Shown piece by piece: positions 27,301 through 36,800 of a DNA stretch of 64,000 nucleotides. The translations under genes were made by a program, and so were the position numbers. This DNA is from Chrysomallon squamiferum (lineage: Eukaryota > Mollusca > Gastropoda > Neomphalida > Peltospiridae). Position 1 is the first letter of the stretch. Each line of letters begins with the position of its first letter. The stretch covers positions 43,016,152-43,080,151 of the forward strand of contig CM022665.1 in assembly GCA_012295275.1 (NCBI GenBank), written 5' to 3'. The notes beneath the pieces are model-generated. The model was not told the origin of the DNA, did no database searches, and was given only the letters and a program-made list of their open reading frames with translations.

Positions 27301-30300
27301 AACAATGTCTTACACTTGAAAATTCATCATCAACTTTTCGTAACTGCTATTTTAATTATAAAGGTTTTTAAAATTGTTTTTAAAAATTAAATTAAAAATA
27401 AATAAAATTATATTTCTAAATGCTTGTTTACCATGGAAGACATTTCAAATGGATGCTTAAGCAGAAAGCTGGGATATTGATGAAAGTTTGTATGCCCACA
27501 TTTTACATATAAACCTAAAGAATAGAAAAATCCTTTAAAAAATAATTTAAAAAAACCCAATTCTTATTAAATATTTTTAACTGGATATTTTTATACTTTT
27601 TCACAAGCACTATTGGAATCAAATTTTTTTTTTTTTAAATTAAAAAGTAAAAATTAAACATAACTGACTGAAACCTATTTTTTAACACAACAGGCTGCTG
27701 CATGATATTAAGATATGTTTAAATACTTACATCCTAAGTACAAATAAAATATCAACAGTAGAATCAAAAAAAAAAAAAAAAAAAAAAAAATCTGACTTCA
27801 AGAATTAATTTGTACATACATGATGACAGTGTATGACACAAAAACAAAATAAATATTAAAAACAGCTGATAATTAATATAATAATGTCAGCATGACTTGT
27901 ATCCAAATAACACACAAATGTAATTTGGTAGTCGTTGCATGCTACTTGTTATAGCATTCGGATGAACTGCAAATATCAGCCACAGACAAATGCAGCAAAC
28001 TTAGAATGCAAACTGCCAGCCATTTGTACATAAATAACCAAAGTGTGAAGAAACATTTAAAACATGTCAATACATTTTCATAATTGGATATCAATGTTAA
28101 TATCTGGATACGAGCCAAGTTAGTTGTTCTCCCATAAGGGACTATTTAAACTGAATGGTATCAAGAGATTTTCTGTAAACACTGTTTTAGAGAGGAAACC
28201 ACATACTAAGATCCTTGATGCAACAAAGGGGACACTGTACAGAATAAGAAAATCCTAAATGATGCACCAGACAAAACTGATCTTGCAACCTCTCACATTT
28301 TAGGTAAATGCTCTATTCAACAACTTATATCCTACACCCCCCCCACCAAAAAAAGTAAAGTCCAAATGGGAATGAGAAAACTATTACCTTAAAATACATT
28401 CCAGATTTTCAAGTTTCATTCTCATGAAAAATTCACAAAACCAGATTTGTCCAATGAATATTAAAATTCTGGATAAAAATTCACAAAACCTGATTTGGCA
28501 AATGAATATTTAAATTCTTGATATCAATTCACAAAACCATATTTATCCAAGAATATTAAAATTCTTCTTGATAAAAATCCACAAACCATATTTTTCCAAT
28601 GAATATTAAAATTCTGGATAAAAATTCATGAAAGCTGATTTGTCCCATGAATATTAAGTTCTAATTCTTGAATGTTAGGTTGTTATTTTTTACCTGTAAT
28701 AACTGCTGACTGTGTCTGTTCCATAATTTTATTGATCTGCTAGCTGTGAGCAAAAAGCTTTTTGAACACACACACACCGAATATACAGGTCCCCTGTCCA
28801 CCTTCCATTTTCTAGATGAAACAAAATAAGAAGAAAAAATCAACTAACACAGACATTAACAATGTACAGCAAGGTGTTTCAAACATTTCTCATCTAGTCT
28901 GAATATTTCAAGCTCAGCTCTATTCAAATACAAACAATTTCCAGATATAATATAAACACAGTTGTATTTTACTATACATTATAATTTTGTGGTCTGGATT
29001 TATACATAATTTTTTTTTTTTTTAAATTTGATGGTTTTTCAAAAAAAAAATTTTGCTCTGTTTAATATACAGAATGAGGTTTTGTGATTTGTAAGAAAGT
29101 GTGTTCTAACTGATCAATTTGATGTAAGCATGGTTTAGATCCAGACAAAAATTGTGTATGTTCAGAAGTTATAATCATGCTGATTGATTTTGCATTCACA
29201 TTCACTACAAATACCACAAGCAGATGCATGCAGCAAACTTGGAATGCTGTTTTAATTATCACAGTCTGGACATTTTATTTTGACACTTACTCATATATTT
29301 TAATATTAGCTAAGAATAATTCTGAGGAATAAAATAACCGTAGACATAAATAAAACTTATTATTAACAAAGACTATTCTGAATCAGTGAAACAATATTTT
29401 TTAATAAATATATTTACACTACAAGATGTCTGTATGAAGATAATTTTGAATGTCACCTATTTAACATGCTGTTAAGTGGGGTTTTAAAAAAAATAAAACA
29501 TGAAATTTTAACTCTGAAATACAACTCACCGTTTGACTTTATTTGACAGGACGTCCCACTCAGCAACATGGTGGTCACTGGAGCAGCTGTAGAGTGTTTC
29601 TCCATCTGGATACCAGCAGATTCCGTTGACTGTGTCTGAATGTTCTACCTGTGAGTGAAATTACGAAAGCCGGGTTAGTGGAATTTTTAATAATGCTCAG
29701 TTACTCTTTATCAGATATACTGGTATTTTAATGAGTTTTACTGAAGGGTAACTTTTTATCCAAACTGCCAAGTTCAAAGTCCTTATAATTAATTAATTTC
29801 TGAAAAGAGAAATGTTCTCCTTCAGTGCTCTTTTGTCCAACACATTCAGATTTTTTTTTTTTTTTTTTTAAACATCGATAATCCTACTACTTTAGTTGAG
29901 ACATAAATCAGCCAATATTTTCATTTTTTATTATTATTTAATTTTTTTTAAATTAAAATACTTACCAGCTGTGTCTGGAGATCTCCTTTCACAATGCTAT
30001 AGAGAAGAATGCTGCCATTCGTGGTTCCAACAGCTATCAGATCAAGATCACCGATTTCACTGGCTCCACCAGACTTTCTTTTCTTTTTCTTTCTGGATGA
30101 GGCAGACTGAAGAAAAATAAAATAAAAATAAAAATTGAAAAATTGAAACAAACTTAATGAGCAGAAACAGAAGTTTAAAACAAAGAACACACATGTTGCT
30201 TTTAGTCCTTACATCTGGAGAGTAAAATGCATGATATTTTTAGATAAATCTGCTAATGAAGAAATAAATGTCTGTCCAAAAGCAAGTTTGTTTTATAAAT

Positions 30301-30916
30301 TTTATTAGCGCTTTCCTATTGAGGCTATTCTAACAAGATCCCAGAACCATGCCATGTGATGAATAATGCAAATGGTCATTATGATTATCTTCTGTGATCT
30401 AGTTCTTGATTAATTATTTTATTATTTACTGTTCAGTCAAACAATGATTATGGTCGAAATTACTACCAAGTTTATCCTGATAAAAATACAATAAATTGAA
30501 TAATCAGATAATGAATTATACAATAAAACAATTATGAATTATTACCATTAAACAATTTAAAATATGTAATTTGCAATATTTATCTTTTTGGAGGATATGA
30601 TCGTATTTCATTACTTTATTATTCACCACCCTACATGATACATTTTGTCGCAGTTAAGATACTTATAACTTTTCAGAAACTAACCCAGGTTGGCAGAAAG
30701 TTAAAAACCCTTTAAAAACTAAATATTACATACAGACAAATGTCGACCAGGACCCCATGACAGACAGCTACAAGTAGCAGAAAGATGCGAACTTGGTGTA
30801 TATTCTTGCTTTATTTGTCCTGTTGATGCATCCCATATTTTAAGCACACCATCCGGACCAGAATATGCCAGAAACTCTCCATTTGTTGAGAAAGCTACAG
30901 GACTACCTAGCGCCAT
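13011..30916 (-). CDS. WDR43: WDR43 (UTP5), small-subunit processome WD-repeat protein, 17 exons
   Basis: Exons in transcript order: 30916-30734, 30106-29966, 29648-29530, 28811-28694, 25040-24905, 24349-24250, 23917-23853, 23435-23264, 22585-22499, 19817-19695, 19234-19106, 18442-18324, 15746-15683, 15082-14969, 14555-14486, 13986-13934, 13136-13011. About 639 residues against 677 in human. Exons 1-8 form the WD40 propeller ([40 protein letters not shown], then NDRLINAW after frame correction). Exon 10 gives [16 protein letters not shown], a WDR43 hallmark. Exons 11-14 form the Utp12-type helical domain ([23 protein letters not shown]). The end is acidic with a six-Asp run, as in human WDR43. 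The protein acts in the nucleolus as part of the t-UTP complex in pre-18S rRNA transcription and processing. Exon 5 reads in frame only if one base is added to the five-A run at 24941-24945 (plus strand): the upstream frame ends in DGHY, the downstream frame resumes with [10 protein letters not shown]. The flanking phases agree only with that correction, so a consensus error is likelier than a pseudogene. The gene is head-to-head with the SLC29A3-like gene. Confidence 0.95.
16207..16320 (-). ncRNA. Candidate H/ACA-like snoRNA in WDR43 intron 12
   Basis: On the WDR43 sense strand, a 3' hairpin has lower stem TGCACC/GGCGCA (plus 16272-16267 and 16218-16213), a 7/7 internal loop and a perfect 9-bp upper stem CAATGTCAG/CTGACATTG. 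It is followed directly by ACA (16212-16210). The upper stem to ACA distance is 13-14 nt, close to the 14-16 nt rule for H/ACA RNAs. Upstream, a small TGGCA/TGCCA hairpin is followed by ACAATA, which fits the H-box pattern ANANNA. The 5' half is less convincing because its stem is short and the hinge is long. A related hairpin lies at 17807-17871. WDR43 introns host snoRNAs in human (C/D type). A small repeat element is the main alternative. Confidence 0.38.
16370..16419. repeat. (ATT)n microsatellite in WDR43 intron 12
   Basis: Uninterrupted trinucleotide run, visible directly. Confidence 0.9.
17807..17871 (-). ncRNA. Second H/ACA-like 3' hairpin, paralog of 16207-16320
   Basis: On the WDR43 sense strand: lower stem TGCACC/GGTGCA, internal loop of 7/7, upper stem CGATGTCA/TGACATTG with a G-T pair, then ACA at 17812-17810. 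Geometry matches the element 1.6 kb away. The lower stem is kept while bases change (GGCGCA versus GGTGCA against the same TGCACC), and the upper stem is also kept by changed bases. The internal-loop strands are C-rich and T/A-rich in both. I could not identify a clear 5' hairpin or H box upstream, so this may be a half-element. Confidence 0.33.
20230..21490. repeat. Duplicated intronic block, copy 1 (WDR43 intron 9)
   Basis: It begins with a conserved head containing TCACACAATATCGTCCTG, followed by a short array of about three 50-bp units (20351-20490), then a unique-looking tail that includes the candidate snoRNA at 21044-21170 and the segment ATTTCAAATGGATGCTTAAG. The same order recurs at 26035-27710, in the same orientation, with a much longer array. 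Homology is plain by eye over several hundred bases. Confidence 0.85.
21044..21170 (-). ncRNA. Candidate H/ACA snoRNA in WDR43 intron 9
   Basis: Read on the WDR43 sense strand, the 127-nt segment follows the hairpin-H-hairpin-ACA plan. The 5' hairpin has lower stem AAAATAG/TTGTTTT (with wobbles), a pocket, and upper stem AGTTGA/TCAACT. There are 15 nt from the upper stem to the H-box candidate AAAATA (21115-21110). The 3' hairpin has lower stem GCATTC/GAATGC (21107-21102 and 21056-21051), pocket strands of 8 and 7 nt, and upper stem CTACAGAT/ATCTGCAG. There are 14 nt from the upper stem to ACA (21049-21047), with three bases after the box. Length and both spacings are those known for H/ACA RNAs. 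WDR43 is a known snoRNA host in human. No target uridine was assigned. Alternative: a piece of the surrounding duplicated repeat that folds by chance. Confidence 0.5.
21605..22160. repeat. Duplicated intronic block, copy 2 (head plus 50-bp array)
   Basis: Same head (CACACAATATCGTCCTG) as at 20230 and 26035, then an array of about seven 50-bp units at 21745-22092, each with TATGGGGAAGAGTGGGTGCT or a variant with TGTGGAATAATGGGTGCT. It ends with ACTTGTAATGGTACAGTGAG, which also follows the other two arrays. It lies in WDR43 intron 9. Confidence 0.85.
25100..25980. repeat. Partial and diverged copies of the same repeat family (WDR43 intron 4)
   Basis: 25105-25250 is a diverged head. 25325-25460 and 25836-25963 are two near-identical copies of a segment with TTTCGTCCAGAATTCCATTT and CAAGATAGCAATCAAGCCAG. 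Between them lies a shortened version of the tail seen at 20740-20960. These fragments sit immediately upstream (in the transcript sense) of WDR43 exon 5. Confidence 0.75.
26035..27710. repeat. Duplicated intronic block, copy 3, with long 50-bp tandem array
   Basis: Head with CACACAATATCGTCCTG, then about 14 tandem 50-bp units at 26165-26850, several of them identical, then the same tail as at 20735-21490, including a decayed copy of the candidate snoRNA. It is in the same orientation as copy 1 and about 6 kb from it, so the two copies bracket WDR43 exons 5-9. Confidence 0.88.
27227..27353 (-). ncRNA. Duplicate of the candidate H/ACA RNA, apparently decaying
   Basis: Exactly 127 nt, like 21044-21170, and nearly identical. 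It retains the GCATTC/GAATGC stem, the AAAATA hinge and the ACA. One change breaks the upper stem of the 3' hairpin (ATCTGTAG becomes ACCTGTAG on plus) and another breaks the upper stem of the 5' hairpin (CAGTTGA becomes CACTTGA on plus). If the 21-kb element is functional, this copy is probably a pseudo-copy made by the block duplication. It lies in WDR43 intron 4. Confidence 0.3.
27947..28009 (-). ncRNA. Diverged H/ACA-like 3' hairpin in WDR43 intron 4
   Basis: On the sense strand it keeps the GCATTC/GAATGC lower stem (28009-28004 and 27959-27954), the AGTTTG-CTGCA segment and 8/7 pocket strands, and closes an upper stem CTGCA/TGCAG. An ATA trinucleotide sits 14 nt after the upper stem, where the 21-kb copy has ACA; an ACA follows three bases later. 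Flanking sequence is unlike the duplicated blocks, so this is an independent family member. No convincing 5' hairpin was found. Confidence 0.27.
28432..28650. repeat. Minisatellite of about 48 bp beside WDR43 exon 4
   Basis: Four to five imperfect units, each with ATTCACAAAACCAGATTTGT or a close variant and a following GAATATTAAAATTCT segment. It ends about 45 bases from the exon-4 donor. Confidence 0.8.
29188..29253 (-). ncRNA. Most diverged member of the GCATTC-hairpin family (WDR43 intron 3)
   Basis: On the sense strand, AAAACA (an ANANNA match) directly precedes a hairpin with the GCATTC/GAATGC stem, the AGTTTGCTGCAT segment and a 7-nt 3' pocket strand. The upper stem is weak (CTGCA/TGTAG with a wobble) and no ACA follows the hairpin (AAAAT instead). 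Probably a degenerate relative; reported because it supports a family of intronic elements in one orientation. Confidence 0.2.
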
Positions 30917-31519
30917 GTTTCAACACGTGGTGCATAATACGCATGCTCCTTGTTCTATTTCCACTTCCTTCGTTAGTGAAAAATTGACGATAAAAGAAGT
31001 GAAAAATAATAAATAGTTCAACAAAATATTTTATTACTGGAAATTAAAAACATAAATACAAAAATTTCATTGTTTTTAATTTAATATTTTTTAAATAACT
31101 AGTGTGCCATATAAATATTAATTTTAAGTAAATAAAGAAAGTGATTTACAAAGATTATGTCATACTATGAAATCCACGTAGTCACATGACCGAGATAGTT
31201 GAAACAAAATATGTTGACGACTGACATTTGCTTCGTTGATCTATTAGTAGTATTTGATAATTATTATTGTTCAGGGACGCGCAAGCTAGCACTGTGTTAA
31301 AGTAGCTGATGTTATTAATAAGGTGAATTTTAAAAGGAAATTTATTGTGTTACGTTGTTACTCAACAAATTACTACCTGTTTCAGTAGTTGTGTTTTAGT
31401 GTTCACTTGTTCAGTGCTGATCGGTTCCGATCGGTTAATTTTTATTATGCTCTATGCCAAAGTATTTATTTTATTTTGTATGAACGTTTTAATAATAATA
31501 ATATTAATGGTAGCTTTCC

Positions 31520-31566
<47 letters not shown>

Positions 31567-31820
31567 TTATTGTTATTAAATGGAAAATATATGTTAAGCC
31601 TTTAGTCCTAGAGATTCTAACACATTTTCTGCTTATGAAAATTAAAATAAATAAATAAAGAAAGAAAGAAAGAAAGAAAGAAAATAACAGTTTTCTAATA
31701 GTCCACTATCTGAAGAAGGCAAAAAATATAAAGCTATATATATATTTTATTTTTTTATATTTTTTTTTATTCCAGCATCTTGGTGTATGAATCTGTCTTG
31801 TGTGTCTGATAATAAAAACA
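30917..31820. promoter_or_regulatory. Divergent promoter region, WDR43 and SLC29A3-like
   Basis: The two start codons are 905 bases apart and diverge. A CACTTCCTT (ETS-type) site lies at about 30961-30969, 45 bases from the WDR43 ATG. A GTCACATGAC site lies at 31181-31190. A 5' untranslated exon of the transporter probably ends near 31322 (AATAAG before GTGAATTT). A matching acceptor TTCCAG lies at 31770-31775, 46 bases before the ATG. Between them is a long (TTTA)n run. Transcription starts are inferred. Confidence 0.45.
31181..31190. promoter_or_regulatory. M-box/E-box (MiT/TFE-type) motif GTCACATGAC
   Basis: TCACATGA is the classical M-box and a one-base variant of the CLEAR element GTCACGTGAC bound by TFEB/TFE3. 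It lies about 640 bases upstream of the start codon of a predicted lysosomal transporter. A ten-base match in AT-rich DNA could be chance. Confidence 0.3.
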
Positions 31821-33851
31821 ATGGAAGTGACTCAGGTAATAAGCAGTAACAACGAAGATGAACCAAATGAGAATAATGTGTTGTTGGGATCTTCACATTA
31901 TGGAAAAACAAGAATTAAAGCCTCACATGTACCTGACAGGTAATGAACTTCCTTGCAGCAAATTACTGATAAATACAATAACAATCAAGCAAAGCCTTAT
32001 CTGATTTTAATAATTTACATAAATATATATATATATTTTTTTTTTATCAATAATTGATTATAAATTAAAAATAACTGGCAATTAAAACTTGTAATATTAG
32101 GTTAAGAAAAATATTTCACAGAAGCCTATTTTTAAAAATAATATTTCAATTTAATTTTTAATAATTCTCTATAGTTATTAATTTTGTATACATTATAACA
32201 TATGACACATACAAATGTGTGACTGTATAAATAATGTAAAACAAACCCAAACATATCACATGACTGAAAACCACCCATCTTAGATTTGATATTTGTTGTC
32301 TGGGAAGACAAGATCTATATCAAAAAGAGTTAAGCATAGACAGCTAACTATATATATATATATATATATACCACTCAAAAAAAAAAAAAAATGCACTTAT
32401 TGTTAGGCTGCACAGTTTTATTTTGAATTATGTTTCAGACAGAAATTATTGACAAAACAAAATGGTCATCCAAAAGAAATGTGAATTTAATAATTCAACT
32501 ACTTGCAGTTTCACTATTTTCAGTTAATTTTACTTACCTATGAAATTAGATGATTATCTTTTAATTGTAATTTTATTTATTTATTTTATTGTTTTAGTTG
32601 ACAGGTGTAGATCTTTATTTATCATTAACAGTAATAATAAAAATGCATGAAAAAAGCACAGCTTAATATTTGTAGTAAATTTTAACTCCATTAGCATACT
32701 GAATCACTGAAATTTAACAAAAAAACCCATTGCTATATAAAATATGCAATTAACATAAATCATTAATAAAGCATAACATAAACTAAAATGTATTTAATAT
32801 GCAGATATACTTCAGATTATTATAAGAAAAACCATTACTGAATATATGCAGTGCACTTTTGATTTTTATCATGAAAACAATAATGACGCTGAATAAGGAT
32901 TTAATATCATAAATGCAGCATAAGCATGTTACCATGGTTGTAACTACACTGAGGCAAATGAGGCAAATGCCTTATACCAAAAATGACAATTATTTTATTT
33001 AATTTCTTATTTTTTTGTTTTTTACAAAAATTTTATTTAAAAAAAGTCAAATATAAATCACTATTCCAATAGAAACAATATCCACTGAATGAATTCGCTC
33101 ATGTCTAGAGTTACTGTTTGAAGTCTGCTGGCATTATTCCGATGAAAGACATAACTGACTTCAAAGACAGCAGACATCAAACAGGTTTACTGGCAATTAA
33201 ATGTTTCTGCCTCATTTCAAAAAGTGTCTAGTTACAGCCATGGTTACCATTATTAATAAAACTATATATCAGTACTGACACCTATCACTAGTATCAGTAA
33301 TTGAACATACGATGTTTCTATTTTGATATCATAATCCTACGTAGATTATCATTTTGAATTTATCATTAATAGATCCATCTTTCAGTTATTCATTGCACGT
33401 GCACAAGATACCAAACTTGCAATCATTATCCTTCTCCACCAGTGTTTACTTGTGACATCATCATTTTTAAAACTGATAAAGAGGCTACAAAGGAAAGTTC
33501 ACAAAAGAAAAGCAGTCAGATATCTGTCACCCAGCCTATATAAAACAATGGCTGTAGTTTCTGCTGTCAGATCTTTTTACCTTACAATTAATGGCCACTG
33601 TAGTATTCATTCTAAGTAAAGTATGTGTTTCCAAACTATCACTGATACTAAAATTCAGCTGTTTTATATGTATTTTATGGACATACTAACATCATCATTT
33701 TACATGTGCACACACACTAACAAACACAAAAGTCAATTTTCTGCCCACATACAAAAGACAATTTTGTACACAGACATACATACAAAAACACATTTTTACC
33801 ACAATTCATGCACAAAAACACATTTTGTACACACAAACACAAACCAATTTT

Positions 33852-33899
<48 letters not shown>

Positions 33900-36800
33900 C
33901 TCCCATTATTTTATCCATCCACTCAAAACAAAAGACAACGTCTATCATACAGCATTAATTAAGCCCTCTAATCCAATCAGTGAGTGAAACAATTAACACT
34001 CTGCTCAGAAGAAGCAGTTGAGAAGCACGTCTGCACCTGTCACACTGTCTGTCAAAACAAGGGGGTGTGTCTGTCACAGAATAATCCATGTCAGTCAGCA
34101 AGCTTTATCTAAAGTGCAAGTAACAGTAAGCTAAATTAGTTTTAGGCCACAGAGATTTTTGTGTTTATCTGACACACAAACAAACGAAGCTCAGCAGCTG
34201 GTAGCATCTACAGCCAAACACAAAGTTCAAACTGATTTTTGTAATTTGAGTATACCGAAGGAAATTCGAACAAATTTTGTTTAAAAAAAAAAAAAAAAAT
34301 GAAAAATACTATGAGGTATAAGAATATGGAAGAATTTGAAATGTCTTTGGATTTCAGAGAAAGAAAAGCGGATGACAAACCTGATGATAGGTAAACTGGT
34401 TTAGTATCTGTTTGCATTGAAGTCTTTTTGCTTTGGACTTTCCTTTCAAACTCTTAGCTATAGACGAGCATGTGAATCTGTCTTTCTGTCAGTAAGCATA
34501 TATAATATTATGTTGAAAATGTAACTCATAACATATACCTTCTTTTTATTACATCTGAACATTTGATAATTCTAATGTGTGTAACTTGTGTAAAACAGAT
34601 CTATCTAACACAGTATGGTTAACTAACATTACATATGTACATGTATATGCATATATATATATATACATGGCTGTAACAGCATTGAGGCAAATGAGTTAAA
34701 TGCCTCAAATGGAAATAAGATGGGTTTTTTTTTTTTTTTTTTTTTAACAAAGATTTTGTTTAAAAAATGATGTTCACTGAATGAATGTGTTTATGTGTAC
34801 AGTTACTGTTTCAAATCTACCAACATGGTTGCAATGAAAGACATAACTAATTTCAAAGACATCAGACATCAAACAGGTTTATCGAACACCTTATGAATCA
34901 AAAAAATTCAGATGTGTGTGTGTGTGTGTGTGTGTGTACCAAAGGGATTTATTTTTGTTTTGTGATGTTGGGATGAATCAGTGAGATGTTTTCTTCATCT
35001 TTGCTTTTTAATTTGAGTCAAAATATCAGATTTAAAATAAAGAGCAATAAAAACTGAACGTAACATAAGCCAAATCTTCGCTTGTGTCTTTGCTTTTAAT
35101 TTGAGAAATATCAGCTAGTAAATCGGCTTAGTGTATCTCTCATTATTCCATTCTGCTTCTGCTGTGATGTCTCACAATGTTCTGTCTTGCTTTGTTTTTA
35201 AAATGCAGATGTCTTGTACACAGGAAATTTAAGCTGATGCTTAATTAGCGCTAACACAGGTAATGTTATGCGTACTGGTTTGTGTATTCTGATGTACTTT
35301 GTACCCTTTGTCTTAAAGCAATTAAAGAAATAATGCTTTTTCTACTTTGGCCTAGTTACTTTTGCTTGTCAGCTGTTCATACTTTTAGATACTTTTGGTA
35401 TTTCTGTGCTAAAATATTATTTATGTATATATATATAATAGAATTAAAAAAGTCAATAAATAAAATAATATTTAAATCTTGTAAATGTATCCAAGAGAAT
35501 AATAATAATAAAAATAAATCAATTAATAAACTTTTTTAAAAAAAAAAAAAAAAAAAAAAGAAATAAAGAAATAAATTAAAGAAATAAAAGAATTATAAAA
35601 ATAAACAAATACATACATATATAAAAATATATACATGATTTAAGGAGAGTATCTTGTTTATAAAATATCAGTTTTTAAAAATATTTTAAAATGACAAAGT
35701 GATTACTTTTACTTCATTTTATTATGTTCTAAATACATCAAGAAAGCAACAATCATTTATTCATTTTTCTCTCTCTCTCCACATTATTTAAAAAAAAAAA
35801 AAAAATCAGTGTTTTTAGTTTTTATTTTGATTGTCCTGTATTTAATTGTTTCTGATATTTCTGATATTTTGATGTTATTTTTAGTTTTCAGCTTGAAAAA
35901 TTTTAAATTATTTTAATACACAGATAGACAGAAAGGTATAGATGTTAAATTATTACTGTTGTTTTAAACTTTTCTTGCAGATTTTATGGAGTGTACTTTA
36001 TATTCATGTTTCTAGGGATGGCATCATTGTTACCATGGAACTTCTTCATCACAGCAAAATCTGTAAGTGAAACAACATCTGTTACACATACAGCTGTGTT
36101 TTATCAACTGTATTTAGATGAAATAAAGTGTAATTATCTTCCATGAATTAGTGCATATTTTATATGTACAGAAGGAACAATTGCCTAATAGACCGTAAAT
36201 TTCATACATACTAATCACTAAACAGGAGTTATTTATGTAGCAAATACAGGCTATAATATAGGTAGACTGTAATAGAACTCACTACTAAAAACTCACAGTA
36301 GGCTATAATATAGGTAGACTGTAACAGAACTCACTACTAAAAACTCACAGTAGGCTATAATATAGACTCTAATAGAACTCACAGTAGGCTATAATATACT
36401 CTAATAGAACTCACAGTAGGCTATAAATAGGTAGGTAACAGAAGTCTATAAAAAACAGAAATGACCAGTAAAAACTCACAGTAGGCTATATGTGTAGACT
36501 GTAAGAGAACTCACTAGTAAAAACTCATAGTAGGCTATAATATAGGTAGACTGTAATAGAACTCACTAGTAAAAACTCACAGTGGGCTATAATATAAGTA
36601 AACTGTAACAGAACTTACTAGTAAAATTAATAATAATATAGCCTTTATTTTTTATTTTTATTTTATTTTTTTTATTTTAACATGTTAAATTAAAACTGAC
36701 TGACTAATACATTTGTATTAATTTCAAATTGTATTTACTGACTGGATGTATACATTACAGTATTTCCAGTTCAAATTAAGGAACACATCAGTACCTGATG

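Larger units (their letters stand above)
31940..35980. other. Long first coding intron of the SLC29A3-like gene
   Basis: Four kilobases without a recognised exon. It contains a candidate inverted-repeat transposon at 32929-33248, a partial relative at 34665-34887, a CA microsatellite at 33853-33898, a short GT run at 34914-34937 and poly-A tracts. The open frame at 33623-33958 is formed by CA-rich sequence and is not credible as a gene. Confidence 0.6.

Noticed and set aside
13011-30916. WDR43 as a pseudogene because of the exon-5 frameshift
   Set aside because: All other 16 exons are open, splice sites are intact, and the single defect lies in a homopolymer; BBOF1 shows the same kind of defect.
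33623-33958. ORF of 111 codons in the transporter first coding intron
   Set aside because: Made largely of Thr-His from a CA microsatellite and lies within an intron.
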